From assembly GCF_014529935.1 (NCBI RefSeq), contig NZ_JACVFC010000003.1:930001-994000 (forward strand): DNA of 64,000 bases, given 5' to 3'. The notes below the pieces were generated by a model that worked only from the letters and a program-made list of their open reading frames with translations, did no database searches and was not told where the DNA came from. The stretch comes from Chitinophaga qingshengii. GTDB taxonomy: Bacteria > Bacteroidota > Bacteroidia > Chitinophagales > Chitinophagaceae. Positions 1 through 9,049 of the stretch are shown here, piece after piece (within the stretch, counting starts at the first letter, position 1; every line of letters starts with the position of its first letter). A program made the position numbers and the translations under genes.

Positions 1-357
1 TGCAATGCCGGTATCAATTTTGTGATCCGGCATGACCGGCAGCAACGTTTCCGGTTTGCGCCATTGCAATCCGCTGCTGCTACCACTTTGGGGGCTGCTC
101 ATCAAATAGATACCGGTGAACTGAACTCGTTTATATTGATCCAGAACGGGAAAGCGTATACGAAAAGTACGGCCGCCCTTCGGGTAGCCCGGCAGCTTCC
201 CTTCCCATGGAAACTGTTGTATGCCGGGATTATTCTTCCCAGGTTTATACGCGACAGTATTTATAACCTGATTGCGCGTAACCGTTACCGTTGGTTTGGT
301 AAAAAGGACGCGTGTATGATACCGACGCCGGAGATACGGAGCAGGTTCCTGCCATAA
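1..357 (+). CDS. DCC-family (DUF393) thiol-disulfide oxidoreductase-like protein, 5' end missing
   Basis: The reading frame is open from the first base of the window, so the start lies upstream. The visible part begins C-N-A-G-I-N-F-V-I-R-H-D and continues to a stop at 355-357. A Cys followed by a hydrophobic stretch ending in RHD, then a segment like RFRFAPLQS, is typical of the DCC family (DUF393), small proteins named after a conserved Asp-x-x-Cys motif near the N terminus; that DxxC would lie just outside or at the edge of the window. The family is thought to act in thiol-disulfide chemistry, but its function is poorly established. An internal GTG at 22 is not a credible start because it cuts the conserved motif. 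It converges on the FKBP gene with a shared terminator between them. Confidence 0.75.
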   Translation, partial: CNAGINFVIRHDRQQRFRFAPLQSAAATTLGAAHQIDTGELNSFILIQNGKAYTKSTAALRVARQLPFPWKLLYAGIILPRFIRDSIYNLIARNRYRWFGKKDACMIPTPEIRSRFLP

Positions 358-424
358 AATGGGAGACAAATGGTTCGTTCGCCCGGAAACCCAGGGCTGG
401 GGACAAGATATGCCATCATCCCAC

Positions 425-456
425 AAAAAAAGCCTCCCGGTGCGGGAGGCTTTTTT
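425..456. terminator. Bidirectional intrinsic terminator
   Basis: A run of A, an 8-bp GC-rich stem (GCCTCCCG / CGGGAGGC) with a 3-nt loop, then a run of T. It has U-tracts on both strands and lies between two convergent genes, so it can end both transcripts. Confidence 0.9.
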
Positions 457-480
457 AATATAGTCACTGCCGGAGCAGGA

Positions 481-1359
481 TTATTTTTTAGGAGCCGGAA
501 GAGCCGCTGCCGGAGCAGGAGCTGCAGTACCAGGTTTAACGTCTACCAGTTGTACATCAAAGATCAGGATAGAGTTAGCAGGAATTGCCGGAGGGCTGCC
601 CTGTAAACCGTAAGCCAGTGTAGAAGGAATCAGCAGGGTTGCTTTCGTACCTTTTTTCAGGCTACCCAGACCGGAGTCCCATCCTTTGATAACGAAGCCT
701 TGACCGATCGGGAATTTGATAGGCTCTAAAGGCATACCCGGGCGCAGGGTAGAATCCTGGCTGGAGTCGAATACTTTACCGGAAGCGAGTTTACCAGTGT
801 AGTGAACTACGACAGTATCGCCGGTTTTAGGAACTTCGCCGGTACCTTCCTGCTGGATAGCGATGTATACGCCTTCAGCATTTTTGGTAGCATTGATTTT
901 GTTTTTGTCCATGTATTCCTTGATAGCTTTCTCATCTTTCTCCTTTTGGGAAGCAGCAGAGTATTTGCCTTCTACCGCGAAAGTGATTTTCAGCTTATCG
1001 CCTTTTTTACCGAAAGGAGGACGCTCCTGCGCAGGCAATGAATCCCAGGGAATTACAAAGGTAGCGCTATCGCCTTCGTGCAGCAGTGCCAGGCCTTCCA
1101 TCAGATCGTACTTGTTCTGAGGTTTGGAAATGGCAACAGGAATAGCAGCACCAATTACCTTGCGGGATTCACCCAGCAAAGAATCGTTAATACGCTGTGT
1201 CACATTCAACAGGGCGGTATCTCCCAGCTTCAGTTGTGCTCCGCTGCCGGATTTGTGAACGATATATTCAATACCGCCTGGTGTTTTCTTAACACCTGTT
1301 CCGCAGCTGGCTATCAGTAAGCCGAACGCTGCAACTAATAACTGATTGTTTCTTTTCAT
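481..1359 (-). CDS. FKBP-type peptidyl-prolyl cis-trans isomerase lipoprotein
   Basis: A 292-aa exported protein that should catalyse cis-trans isomerisation of prolyl bonds in envelope proteins. The N terminus MKRNNQLLVAAFGLLIASC is a lipoprotein signal peptide with the lipobox Cys at residue 19. Residues about 25-140 form a degenerate FKBP-like unit. A canonical FKBP domain follows at about 150-275, with VVVHYTGKL, GQGFVIKGWDSGL and STLAYG, which contain the usual active-site Tyr, Asp, Phe, Val, Ile and Trp positions. The tail is Ala/Pro-rich. The order FKBP-like plus FKBP resembles FkpA/Mip organisation, where the N-terminal part dimerises. It lies 39 bp after the DHH phosphoesterase and is probably co-transcribed with it. 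Confidence 0.92.
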   Translation of the reverse strand: MKRNNQLLVAAFGLLIASCGTGVKKTPGGIEYIVHKSGSGAQLKLGDTALLNVTQRINDSLLGESRKVIGAAIPVAISKPQNKYDLMEGLALLHEGDSATFVIPWDSLPAQERPPFGKKGDKLKITFAVEGKYSAASQKEKDEKAIKEYMDKNKINATKNAEGVYIAIQQEGTGEVPKTGDTVVVHYTGKLASGKVFDSSQDSTLRPGMPLEPIKFPIGQGFVIKGWDSGLGSLKKGTKATLLIPSTLAYGLQGSPPAIPANSILIFDVQLVDVKPGTAAPAPAAALPAPKK

Positions 1360-1398
1360 TTGATTGTATTAGTAGTTGATACTTGTAACAGTTATCTT

Positions 1399-2403
1399 TT
1401 ATTGTAAAAGGGTTTCATTTTCCTCCACTGCTTTAATGAAGCGGTTGACCGTTTTCTCCAGGGAGTCTGTACTTCTGCCGCCGGAAGCGTTGAAGTGGCC
1501 TCCGCCATCGAAATATTTACGTGCAAAAGTGTTAACGTCAAAGTTACCTTTAGAACGGAACGACAGTTTCACCTCGGAATTGCGGTCAATGATCAGTGCG
1601 GCCATTTTAATACCCTGAATAGACAGCAGGAAATTCACCAGGCCTTCAGTATCACCGGTTTGGAGATCAAACCGTTTCAGGTCGGAATAGGGAATGGCGA
1701 GCATGGCCGTATTGAACTCATAGAACACTTCCATACGGTTCAGGAGGCTATGTCCCAGGAAACGCAGGCGGTTCTCCAGGAAATTGTCGTAGATCTCCTG
1801 GTGGATGATTTCATGCCGCAGGCCTCTGTCCATCAGGTCAGCTACCATCCGGTGTACCCGGGCGGTAGTGGATGCAAAACGGAAAGAGCCGGTGTCTGTT
1901 ACCGTGCCGGCATAAATACATTGGGCAATGTCCAGGTTGATGAGCTTTTCATCACCCAGTTTATAGATCGTTTCATACACCAGTTGAGCCGTGGAGCTGG
2001 CCGACGTATCGCTTACGCCATAGTCAAAGTCCGGCTGCGGTTCCAGGTGATGGTCAATCAAAATTTTGGTACAATCCAGGGCCTCCAGGTGAGGCGCCAG
2101 GTTCTTGGTACGGTACAACGCGTTGAAGTCCAGGCAGAAAAGTAATTCAATACCTTTCAGGGCTTCCATCGCCTTGTCTGTAGAAGATTCATAATCAATC
2201 ACACCCTCCGCTCCTGGCATCCACTTTAAAAAGTCCGGGAAATTAGTGGGAGAAATGACCGTTACCTGGTGTCCTTTCTGCGTCAGATAGTGGTATAATG
2301 CCAGTGAAGATCCCATCGCATCTGCATCGGGTTTCTGATGCATCGTAATGACCACTTTCTTAGGCGTGTCCAGTAAAGGTTTAATTTCCTCGATCGGCTT
2401 CAT
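1399..2403 (-). CDS. DHH/DHHA1 phosphoesterase, NrnA-like (nanoRNase / pAp phosphatase or c-di-nucleotide phosphodiesterase)
   Basis: A cytosolic 334-aa protein of the DHH superfamily. The N-terminal DHH domain has MHQKPDADAMGSS (metal ligands His and Asp), an FCLDFN segment and the name-giving LIDHH near residue 115; the DHHA1 domain carries GGGHFNASGG near residue 305. These are the motifs of NrnA-type enzymes, which degrade very short RNA and 3'-phosphoadenosine 5'-phosphate; related family members hydrolyse c-di-AMP or pApA, and the sequence alone does not separate these roles. Length matches the family (about 310-340 aa). It is divergent from ndk and probably heads a two-gene transcript with the FKBP lipoprotein. 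Confidence 0.9.
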   Translation of the reverse strand: MKPIEEIKPLLDTPKKVVITMHQKPDADAMGSSLALYHYLTQKGHQVTVISPTNFPDFLKWMPGAEGVIDYESSTDKAMEALKGIELLFCLDFNALYRTKNLAPHLEALDCTKILIDHHLEPQPDFDYGVSDTSASSTAQLVYETIYKLGDEKLINLDIAQCIYAGTVTDTGSFRFASTTARVHRMVADLMDRGLRHEIIHQEIYDNFLENRLRFLGHSLLNRMEVFYEFNTAMLAIPYSDLKRFDLQTGDTEGLVNFLLSIQGIKMAALIIDRNSEVKLSFRSKGNFDVNTFARKYFDGGGHFNASGGRSTDSLEKTVNRFIKAVEENETLLQ

Positions 2404-2527
2404 TAAAAAACTGTAATGTTAAAACAAATTTCTGGTCACAACCAATAGATTGTAGCAGAAAACGAAGTGCGAAGATCTTTATTTGGGCCAGAATTTCAAA
2501 ATTTTTTACCACTAAAGAAAATGTAAT

Positions 2528-2535
2528 TACTTTTG
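2528..2535 (+). promoter_or_regulatory. Candidate -7 box of the ndk promoter
   Basis: TACTTTTG matches the Bacteroidota -7 consensus TAnnTTTG, 32 nt before the ndk ATG. A T-rich stretch at 2502-2507 lies about 20 nt upstream, where the -33 element is expected. Confidence 0.55.
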
Positions 2536-2567
2536 CGGCCTAATCTGTAATTCGGAACAAAACATAT

Positions 2568-2984
2568 ATGAGCAACAGAACATTTACAATGATCAAGCCT
2601 GATGCGGTAGCAAACGGGCATATTGGTGGCATTCTGAACATGATCAATGCCGCAGGTTTCCGCATCGTAGCCATGAAAATGACACAACTGTCAGCAGCTA
2701 AGGCGGGTGAGTTTTATGCAGTGCATAAAGAAAGACCTTTCTACGGCGAACTGGTAGAATTCATGAGCAGCGGTCATATTGTAGCAGCTATCCTGGAAAA
2801 AGAAAATGCAGTAGAAGATTTCCGTAAACTGATCGGTGCTACCAACCCTGCTAACGCAGAAGAAGGTACTATCCGTAAAAAATACGCTGAGTCTATCGGC
2901 CGTAACGCCGTTCACGGTTCTGACTCTGATGAGAACGCTGCTATCGAAGGAGATTTCTTCTTCAGCGGCCTCGAAAAATTCTAA
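2568..2984 (+). CDS. ndk: Nucleoside diphosphate kinase
   Basis: A 138-aa kinase that moves the gamma-phosphate of ATP to other nucleoside diphosphates through a phospho-histidine, balancing NTP and dNTP pools. Family signatures are complete: [14 protein letters not shown] at the N terminus, the RPFY nucleotide-contact segment near residue 56, and the active-site stretch NAVHGSDS with catalytic His116. Length is usual for the bacterial enzyme. It is monocistronic, with its own promoter-like box upstream and a strong terminator 20 nt after the stop. Confidence 0.98.
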   Translation: MSNRTFTMIKPDAVANGHIGGILNMINAAGFRIVAMKMTQLSAAKAGEFYAVHKERPFYGELVEFMSSGHIVAAILEKENAVEDFRKLIGATNPANAEEGTIRKKYAESIGRNAVHGSDSDENAAIEGDFFFSGLEKF

Positions 2985-3003
2985 TCTCCTTTCATCGGAA
3001 GAT

Positions 3004-3037
3004 AAAAATAACCTGGCTTTGCCAGGTTATTTTTTTA
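3004..3037 (+). terminator. Intrinsic terminator of ndk
   Basis: Stem ATAACCTGGC / GCCAGGTTAT with a TTT loop, followed by an uninterrupted T-run. Confidence 0.9.
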
Positions 3038-3299
3038 TCTATACATTTTGATGTTTATTTAATTCCAATTGATTGATTTTAAACAATTTAACAATAATTA
3101 TCTAAAGTAATTGATTTAATAATCAGACATTTGACAATATTTATCCGACAAAAGAGGAAATCAGGTTGATTTTCAAGGTGCAAAAGGCAGGTATCTTCCC
3201 CCGAAAAGCAGTTTTTCATACCGAAAAATACATCCATCTAAAAAACTGGTTTACAATACAATATCATCATCTGCTTCAAGCATCCTATTCAACAAAAGC

Positions 3300-6200
3300 C
3301 TATTTTTCCATTTCCACCACCAAATCGTCCTGTTGTACCATACTTCCCTCCCCTAATTCCACCTTTTTCACCTTACCGTTTCGGGTAGCCGTTACCGTGG
3401 TTTCCATCTTCATAGCCTCGATAATAAACAAGGGCGTGTTAGGCGTAACCGTCATCCCGGTACTCACCAATACACGGGACAACCGGCCCGGTAAAGGCGC
3501 TCCAATCTCCACCGCCGGATCGGTAACCTTGCGGTTCATGATCACCATACTTTTCACCGCATGGTCCCTTACCTGCACCCGACGCGTATACCCATTGAGC
3601 TCAAATACCACCGTACGTATTCCATGCTCATCGGCTGGTAATATGTACAACAACTTCACGATAATGGTCTTGCCCTTGCTCAGGGTGATCAGGATCTCTT
3701 CCCCCTGCTTTAACCCGTAGAAAAACGCGGGCGTAGGAATAGCTTCCACATTACCAAATATCATCGCATGCTGGTAGTACTCGTCAAATACCTTGGGGAA
3801 CATCTGGTAACTCAGGTAGTCCAGGAACTCCGCATGCGGGTACTTCGCCTGGAACACGGCCAGGTCGGCTTCAAAATCTACCGGGGGCAATTGCGCATTG
3901 GGATTTCCTTCCAACGGCTTTTCCCCTTTCAGCACGATCCGTTGTAACACAGGCGGGAACCCGCCATAGGGCACGCCCAGCTCTCCCCGGAAAAAACCTT
4001 TGACAGAAGCCGGGAAAGCCAGGTTACGCGATTCGTCCAGCACATCTTCTGCCGTTAACTGATTGCTGGTCATAAACAAAGCCATATCGCCCACTACTTT
4101 GGAACTGGGTGTTACCTTTACGATATCGCCAAAGAGCTGGTTCACCACGGCATAGTTCCGCTTGATCTGTTCCAGTTTATCCCCCAGTCCGAGCGACTCC
4201 GCCTGCTGTCGCAGGTTGGAATACTGTCCGCCAGGGATCTCATTCTCATATATCTGCGCCGTGCCCGCCTTCATATCCGACTCAAAGGGGTAATAGTACT
4301 CCCGTACATCCTCCCAGTAATTACTATGTTCGTTCAGCGAGACCAGGTTCATCTTCCGGCCCCGGGGGTGCCCCTCCATAATGGCCGCCAGCGAGTTCAG
4401 GTTAGGTTGCGACGTCAGCCCGCTCAGCGAGGCGATGGCGGTATCCACCACGTTCACGCCCGCTTCAATGGCCTTCAGGTAGGTGGCCGACTGTATGCCG
4501 GCTGTATCATGCGTATGCAGTACGATCGGTAACTGTACCGCATCGCGAAGCGTTCCTATCAATACCGATGCCGCTTCCGGCTTCAGCAGCCCGGCCATGT
4601 CCTTTACCGCCAGCATATGCGCGCCGGCATCCTCCAGGCGTCGGGCCAGGTCTGTATAATATTGCAGGGTGTATTTATTATTAACCGGCCGCAGCACATC
4701 GCCGGTATAACTGATAGCTGCCTGGGCAATAGCGTTGGTACGTTCCCGTATGAACCGGATACTGGGCGCCATCGCCTCTACCCAATTGAGTGAATCAAAA
4801 ACCCGGAAAATATCGATGCCGTTTTCAGCAGCCTTTTCTATAAAAGCGGCAATCAGGTTTTCAGGGTACGCCGAGTAGCCGACCGCGTTAGCCCCCCGGA
4901 ACAACATCTGCAACAACATGTTCGGCATGGCTTTACGCAGTTGTTGCAACCGCCGCCAGGGACACTCGTGCAAAAAGCGCATCGCCACATCGAAGGTGGC
5001 GCCACCCCACACCTCCATGGAAAATATTTCGGGGTTGTTTTTGGCGTACCCTTCGGCCACGGCCAGCATATCTTTGGTACGAACCCGCGTAGCCAGCAGA
5101 CTTTGATGCGCATCGCGGAAAGTGGTATCGGTATAATAGACCGGCGTTTCTGTCCGCAGCCAGCGGGCAAAATCCGTCCGCCCCATTTCCTGCAACCGGT
5201 CTTTCATACCGGCAGGATATTGTTGCAGGGGCTCATAGGCCGGTATCTCCGGCGTACGGAACACCTTGTTTTCCGCTTTACCTTTTACATCCGGGTGGCC
5301 GTTGACCGTCACATCTGCCAGGTACATCAGTGTTTTGGTACCCCGGTCCCTTATCTGGGATAGTTTAAACAACTCGGGGTGCTGGTCGATAAAAGCAACG
5401 GTGCAGTTCCCTTTGCGGAAAACGTCGTTGGTAATCACATTCTCCAGGAAGCGGATATTGGTTTTCACCCCACGGATGCGAAATTCCCGCAGGGTACGGT
5501 GTAACCGGCTGGAAGCACCGGACAGCGTGCGCCCCCAGGCCGTCACTTTTACCAGCATGGAATCGAAGAAGGGTGAGATCTTTACCCCGGAATAAGTACT
5601 GCCTTCATCCAGGCGTATCCCGAAACCGCCGGCATTACGGTAGGCGATCACGGTGCCATAGTCGGGTTTGAAGTTGTTCTCCGGGTCTTCCGTGGTAATA
5701 CGGCATTGAATCGCAAAACCATTGAGCCGTACATCACTTTGCCCTTTGAGGAATATCTCCGGGTCCGACAGGCGGTGCCCTTCTGCAATCAATATCTGCG
5801 AACGCACAATGTCAATACCGGTTACTTCTTCCGTAACGGTATGCTCTACCTGGATACGCGGATTTACTTCTATAAAATAAATATGATGGGCCTTGTCCAC
5901 CAGGAACTCTACGGTACCTACGTTGTTGAACCCTACTTTATGCGCCAGGCGCAGGGAGTATTCATACAGCTTGTCGCGGGTATGTTGCGGCAAATTAGGT
6001 GAGGGCGCTATCTCCACCACCTTCTGGAATCGTCTTTGTACGGAGCAGTCGCGTTCATATAAGTGTACGATGTTGCCGTGCTGATCGCCCATCAGCTGGA
6101 CCTCAATATGTTTAGGGTCTTCGATAAATTTTTCGATGAAGATGGTATCGTCTCCGAAGGCCTTGCCAGCCTCACTGCGCGCTTCCAGGAAAGCCCTTTC

Positions 6201-6755
6201 CAGGGCTGATTCTTCAGCGACCATGCGCATACCCCGGCCTCCACCGCCGGAAGCGGCTTTGAGCATCACCGGGAAGCCTATACGCCGTGCTTCCTGCTGC
6301 ACGATGCCGACATCTGTCAGCGGTACCTGGCTGTCTGCAATAAGCGGAACCTCCGCTTCGCGGGCAATGACTTTGGCAGCGACTTTATCACCCAACTGCG
6401 CCATGATCTCCGGTGACGGCCCTACGAAAATGATACCTTCTTCCCGGCAGCGGCGGGCAAACTGAACATTTTCGCTAAGAAATCCGTAACCCGGATGAAT
6501 TGCGTCTACCTGCTGCGTTTTTGCCAGGTTGATAATCCCTTCAATATCGAGATAAGGTTTCAGCGGTTCATCGTCACGGCCAATCTGGTAGGCTTCATCC
6601 GCCTTATAACGATGCAGTGAATAACGGTCCTCATACGTAAACACCGCGATGGTGCGAATACGCAGTTCCGCGGCAGCTCTTAATACCCGTACGGCAATTT
6701 CGCCGCGGTTGGCCACAAGGAGTTTAGTGATTTTTCTATACGTGGGGGCAGACAT
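3300..6755 (-). CDS. pyc: Pyruvate carboxylase
   Basis: A full-length 1151-aa single-chain pyruvate carboxylase: ATP- and biotin-dependent conversion of pyruvate plus bicarbonate to oxaloacetate, an anaplerotic step. Domains in order: biotin carboxylase (about 8-460; KLLVANRGEIAVRV, the ATP-grasp loop KAASGGGGRGMR, and FIEVNPRIQVEHTVTE), carboxyltransferase (about 535-800; YTDTTFRDAHQSL, HTHDTAG), the conserved PYC/OADA region, and a C-terminal biotinyl domain with EAMKMET, so the biotinyl lysine is about Lys1116. The 250 bp downstream (3050-3299) are AT-rich with no gene that I can support. It is divergent from xerD with only 54 bp between starts; that gap contains TATTTTTA on the minus strand, one mismatch from the TAnnTTTG box. 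Confidence 0.97.
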   Translation of the reverse strand: MSAPTYRKITKLLVANRGEIAVRVLRAAAELRIRTIAVFTYEDRYSLHRYKADEAYQIGRDDEPLKPYLDIEGIINLAKTQQVDAIHPGYGFLSENVQFARRCREEGIIFVGPSPEIMAQLGDKVAAKVIAREAEVPLIADSQVPLTDVGIVQQEARRIGFPVMLKAASGGGGRGMRMVAEESALERAFLEARSEAGKAFGDDTIFIEKFIEDPKHIEVQLMGDQHGNIVHLYERDCSVQRRFQKVVEIAPSPNLPQHTRDKLYEYSLRLAHKVGFNNVGTVEFLVDKAHHIYFIEVNPRIQVEHTVTEEVTGIDIVRSQILIAEGHRLSDPEIFLKGQSDVRLNGFAIQCRITTEDPENNFKPDYGTVIAYRNAGGFGIRLDEGSTYSGVKISPFFDSMLVKVTAWGRTLSGASSRLHRTLREFRIRGVKTNIRFLENVITNDVFRKGNCTVAFIDQHPELFKLSQIRDRGTKTLMYLADVTVNGHPDVKGKAENKVFRTPEIPAYEPLQQYPAGMKDRLQEMGRTDFARWLRTETPVYYTDTTFRDAHQSLLATRVRTKDMLAVAEGYAKNNPEIFSMEVWGGATFDVAMRFLHECPWRRLQQLRKAMPNMLLQMLFRGANAVGYSAYPENLIAAFIEKAAENGIDIFRVFDSLNWVEAMAPSIRFIRERTNAIAQAAISYTGDVLRPVNNKYTLQYYTDLARRLEDAGAHMLAVKDMAGLLKPEAASVLIGTLRDAVQLPIVLHTHDTAGIQSATYLKAIEAGVNVVDTAIASLSGLTSQPNLNSLAAIMEGHPRGRKMNLVSLNEHSNYWEDVREYYYPFESDMKAGTAQIYENEIPGGQYSNLRQQAESLGLGDKLEQIKRNYAVVNQLFGDIVKVTPSSKVVGDMALFMTSNQLTAEDVLDESRNLAFPASVKGFFRGELGVPYGGFPPVLQRIVLKGEKPLEGNPNAQLPPVDFEADLAVFQAKYPHAEFLDYLSYQMFPKVFDEYYQHAMIFGNVEAIPTPAFFYGLKQGEEILITLSKGKTIIVKLLYILPADEHGIRTVVFELNGYTRRVQVRDHAVKSMVIMNRKVTDPAVEIGAPLPGRLSRVLVSTGMTVTPNTPLFIIEAMKMETTVTATRNGKVKKVELGEGSMVQQDDLVVEMEK

Positions 6756-6809
6756 AATAAAGATCGGTTTAGCTAAAAATAGGCTAAAACTTTTAACTTG
6801 CCTTCAATT

Positions 6810-7709
6810 ATGTGGGAATCATTCCGTAAACTATTTAAAGGATATATGAAGCTGGAGCGTTCTCTGTCGGACAATTCGATAGAAGCCTACCTGCGCGATG
6901 TAGAAAAAGTGGAGCAGTACCTCCAGGCGCATGGCGGAGAAAAACTGCGCCCGCAGGACGTCACCCTGGCTGACCTCCAGGGCTGTGTACAATGGCTGGC
7001 TAAACTGGGTATGACACCCTCTTCACAGGCCCGGACGATCTCCGGTATCAAAGCCTTTTATAAGTTCCTCCTCATGGAAGACATGACGAAGGAAGATCCG
7101 TCGCAGTTGCTGGAAGCGCCTAAGCTGGAGCGCAAACTGCCTGACGTGCTGACTTTTGAAGAAATAGAAAAGATCATTGCCCAGGTAGATCTGAGCACGC
7201 CCGAAGGGCACCGTAACAAAGCCATCCTGGAAACCATGTATAGCTGCGGCCTGCGTGTCAGCGAAGTGATCAATCTTCAGATTACCCAGCTGCATATGGA
7301 TGTAGGTTTTATCCGGGTGGTGGGTAAAGGCAATAAAGAAAGGCTGGTACCCATCGGGCGGGATGCCATGCAGCATATTGATGTATACCGGCGTAATATA
7401 CGGGTACACCTGCCCGTTAAATACGGCGAAGAAGATACTCTGTTCCTTAACCGCCGTGGCGGCGCACTTAGCCGTGTGATGATTTTTCTGGTGATCAAGG
7501 AGCTCACCAAACTGGCCGGTATCCATAAAAATGTGTCACCGCATACTTTCCGGCATTCGTTTGCCACCCACCTGGTGGAGGGCGGCGCAGACCTGCGCGC
7601 CGTGCAGCAGATGCTGGGTCATGAAAGTATTACCACTACAGAAATATACACACACCTGGACAGGGAATTCCTCCGTGACACCCTATCGCGTTTTCATCCG
7701 CGGTTTTAA
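6810..7709 (+). CDS. xerD: Tyrosine recombinase, XerD-like
   Basis: A 299-aa site-specific recombinase of the XerC/XerD class, which resolves chromosome dimers at dif before division. The N-terminal SAM-like core-binding domain spans about 1-100 and the catalytic domain 110-299. The full catalytic set is present: Arg149 (GLRVSEV), Lys173 (GKGNKERLVPIG), His245 and Arg248 (PHTFRHSFATHL), His271 (LGHES) and the nucleophile Tyr280 (EIYTHL). I start at the ATG at 6810; a TTG four codons earlier is possible but less likely, and the ATG gives the usual family length. No integration features surround it, so a housekeeping role is more likely than a phage integrase. Confidence 0.93.
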   Translation: MWESFRKLFKGYMKLERSLSDNSIEAYLRDVEKVEQYLQAHGGEKLRPQDVTLADLQGCVQWLAKLGMTPSSQARTISGIKAFYKFLLMEDMTKEDPSQLLEAPKLERKLPDVLTFEEIEKIIAQVDLSTPEGHRNKAILETMYSCGLRVSEVINLQITQLHMDVGFIRVVGKGNKERLVPIGRDAMQHIDVYRRNIRVHLPVKYGEEDTLFLNRRGGALSRVMIFLVIKELTKLAGIHKNVSPHTFRHSFATHLVEGGADLRAVQQMLGHESITTTEIYTHLDREFLRDTLSRFHPRF

Positions 7710-7716
7710 AACAAAC

Positions 7717-7734
7717 AGCCGCCCGAAGGCGGCT
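7717..7734. terminator. Strong hairpin after xerD, terminator-like but without T-run
   Basis: AGCCGCC / GGCGGCT with a CGAA tetraloop, just past the xerD stop and before the convergent gene at 7780. No U-tract follows on either strand, so it may act with Rho or as a 3'-end stabiliser. Confidence 0.45.
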
Positions 7735-7779
7735 GGTACACGATAAAAAAAGGGGTCAAACAAAATCTTTTGAGGGGGG

Positions 7780-8667
7780 TTAAAACAGGGCGCTGCTTAA
7801 ATACAGTTCTTTTTTCTTTTTGCTTTTACCGGAGAGGGCCTTTACATCGTTGATCCACCCCTGGATGTGGCCGGAGGCCCATTTCATAACAGAGGGGCGG
7901 TATAACAGATGATGGCAGCTGCAGGGCGCGAGGTCCTGTCTTTCCGGCGCGTTGGCATGTGTTTCATTTTCTTCCAATACGAGGCGGTCGTTTTGATAAA
8001 TCCGGAAATAAACATCCGGCCCCATATGGATGCGTCCCTGTCTAACCGGCTGTAAAGAGCCATGGTACAGGTCTTTGCGGGAAAAGCGGAGCGTATAGCG
8101 GCCATATTCATTCGTAAAGGCGGAGCCGACCAGCTTACCGGTGATAGCGTTGTAGGCCTCCACCCGAAGCGTTGGCTGGGGATATCCGTTATCGCGGCGT
8201 TGTTTCACCGTGCCGGTGATGACCCATGCCCCCGCATCGCCGCAGATGGCGTTCCAGTGGTTGGATGGCACTACGTAGGCATAGGCACCAATGTAACCGT
8301 TGACACTACGTTTCCAGTGCAGCACCGCTTTACAAAGATGGAAATTCCGGGGTTGGCGGATACCGGTTCTGCCAGGCAATGAATCCAGGCATAAGTCCAG
8401 TTCCAGGGGTTCGGTGAAAAGATGTATCTGCTGCCAGGAGAGCGTAAAATTACCCTGTTCATCCAGGGTTGTTTCGGCCAGGAGCCGGTCTGCTTTCATC
8501 AGTACATCTTTAGCTGACAATGGTTGCAGATCACTGAAGATCCCTTTGTGACTGACAACCGGGTAGCGGTTGTCGGGCAGGTAAACACGTATCCGGGCAT
8601 TCACGAGTGGCTCAATACAATCATCACAGATAAGCGCGGAGATGTTTCCAATTAACAGATAGCTCAT
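7780..8667 (-). CDS. Unknown protein with two carboxypeptidase-regulatory-like beta-sandwich segments
   Basis: I do not recognise this 295-aa protein. The start at 8667 (MSYLLIGNISALICDDC) is chosen because the longer frame adds a non-conserved-looking leader. There is no signal peptide, so it is probably cytosolic or exported by a route without a cleaved signal. Two segments look like transthyretin/CnaB-like carrier folds: residues about 5-90 (PLVNARIRVYLPD, then LDEQGNFTLSW) and about 145-215 (VITGTVKQ, LRVEAYNAITGKLVGSA, TNEYGRYTLRF). Such folds usually work as structural or binding modules. Cysteine pairs occur at ICDDC and in PCSCHH near residue 250, hinting at metal binding; that is inference. 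The C terminus is Lys-rich. It converges on xerD. Confidence 0.55.
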   Translation of the reverse strand: MSYLLIGNISALICDDCIEPLVNARIRVYLPDNRYPVVSHKGIFSDLQPLSAKDVLMKADRLLAETTLDEQGNFTLSWQQIHLFTEPLELDLCLDSLPGRTGIRQPRNFHLCKAVLHWKRSVNGYIGAYAYVVPSNHWNAICGDAGAWVITGTVKQRRDNGYPQPTLRVEAYNAITGKLVGSAFTNEYGRYTLRFSRKDLYHGSLQPVRQGRIHMGPDVYFRIYQNDRLVLEENETHANAPERQDLAPCSCHHLLYRPSVMKWASGHIQGWINDVKALSGKSKKKKELYLSSALF

Positions 8668-9049
8668 TGTTTTTAATTTTAAAGGGGTTAATGACCCTCT
8701 GCATACTAAACTTAAAAACAAACATGGTAGAAAGGCCTATAATGCTGACTGGATCCAAGGTATATTAGCTATAGTTCGATCTGGTTGCAGTTACAAAGAT
8801 TGCTAACATCAGGCTGCCAGTCAAGCGTTGTAAACCTGAAAAAAAGGAATGCGTATAAATACGCATTTTTGAGTGGGTGTTACGTTATTTCAGTGGTCCC
8901 TGTTCTGCTCATTTCTGCGAAAAACCGCTATCATACTGCATTTACGAATTCCACCCCGTTAATCACTGAAAAGTACCGGCTTACAATCCTTCTTGCAAAC
9001 GTGTATTATTGTAATAATTTTACCCCAAAACCTTAAACTACCCACAACT
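8668..9049. other. 382-bp intergenic region between divergent genes, with one hairpin
   Basis: No credible gene here. It must hold promoters for the genes on both sides. A hairpin AATGCGTAT / ATACGCATT at 8848-8867 is preceded by A and followed by T, so it resembles a terminator or attenuator on the plus strand, although no plus-strand gene lies upstream of it. TTG at about 8993 followed by AT-rich DNA before 9050 is a weak promoter candidate. Confidence 0.5.

Noticed and set aside
6798-7709. xerD start at the TTG at 6798
   Set aside because: An ATG 12 bases downstream gives the usual 299-aa length; the four extra codons add nothing recognisable.
6810-7709. XerD-like gene as a sign of an integrated element
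   Set aside because: No attachment-site repeats, phage genes or composition change around it, and its catalytic set and length match the housekeeping enzyme.
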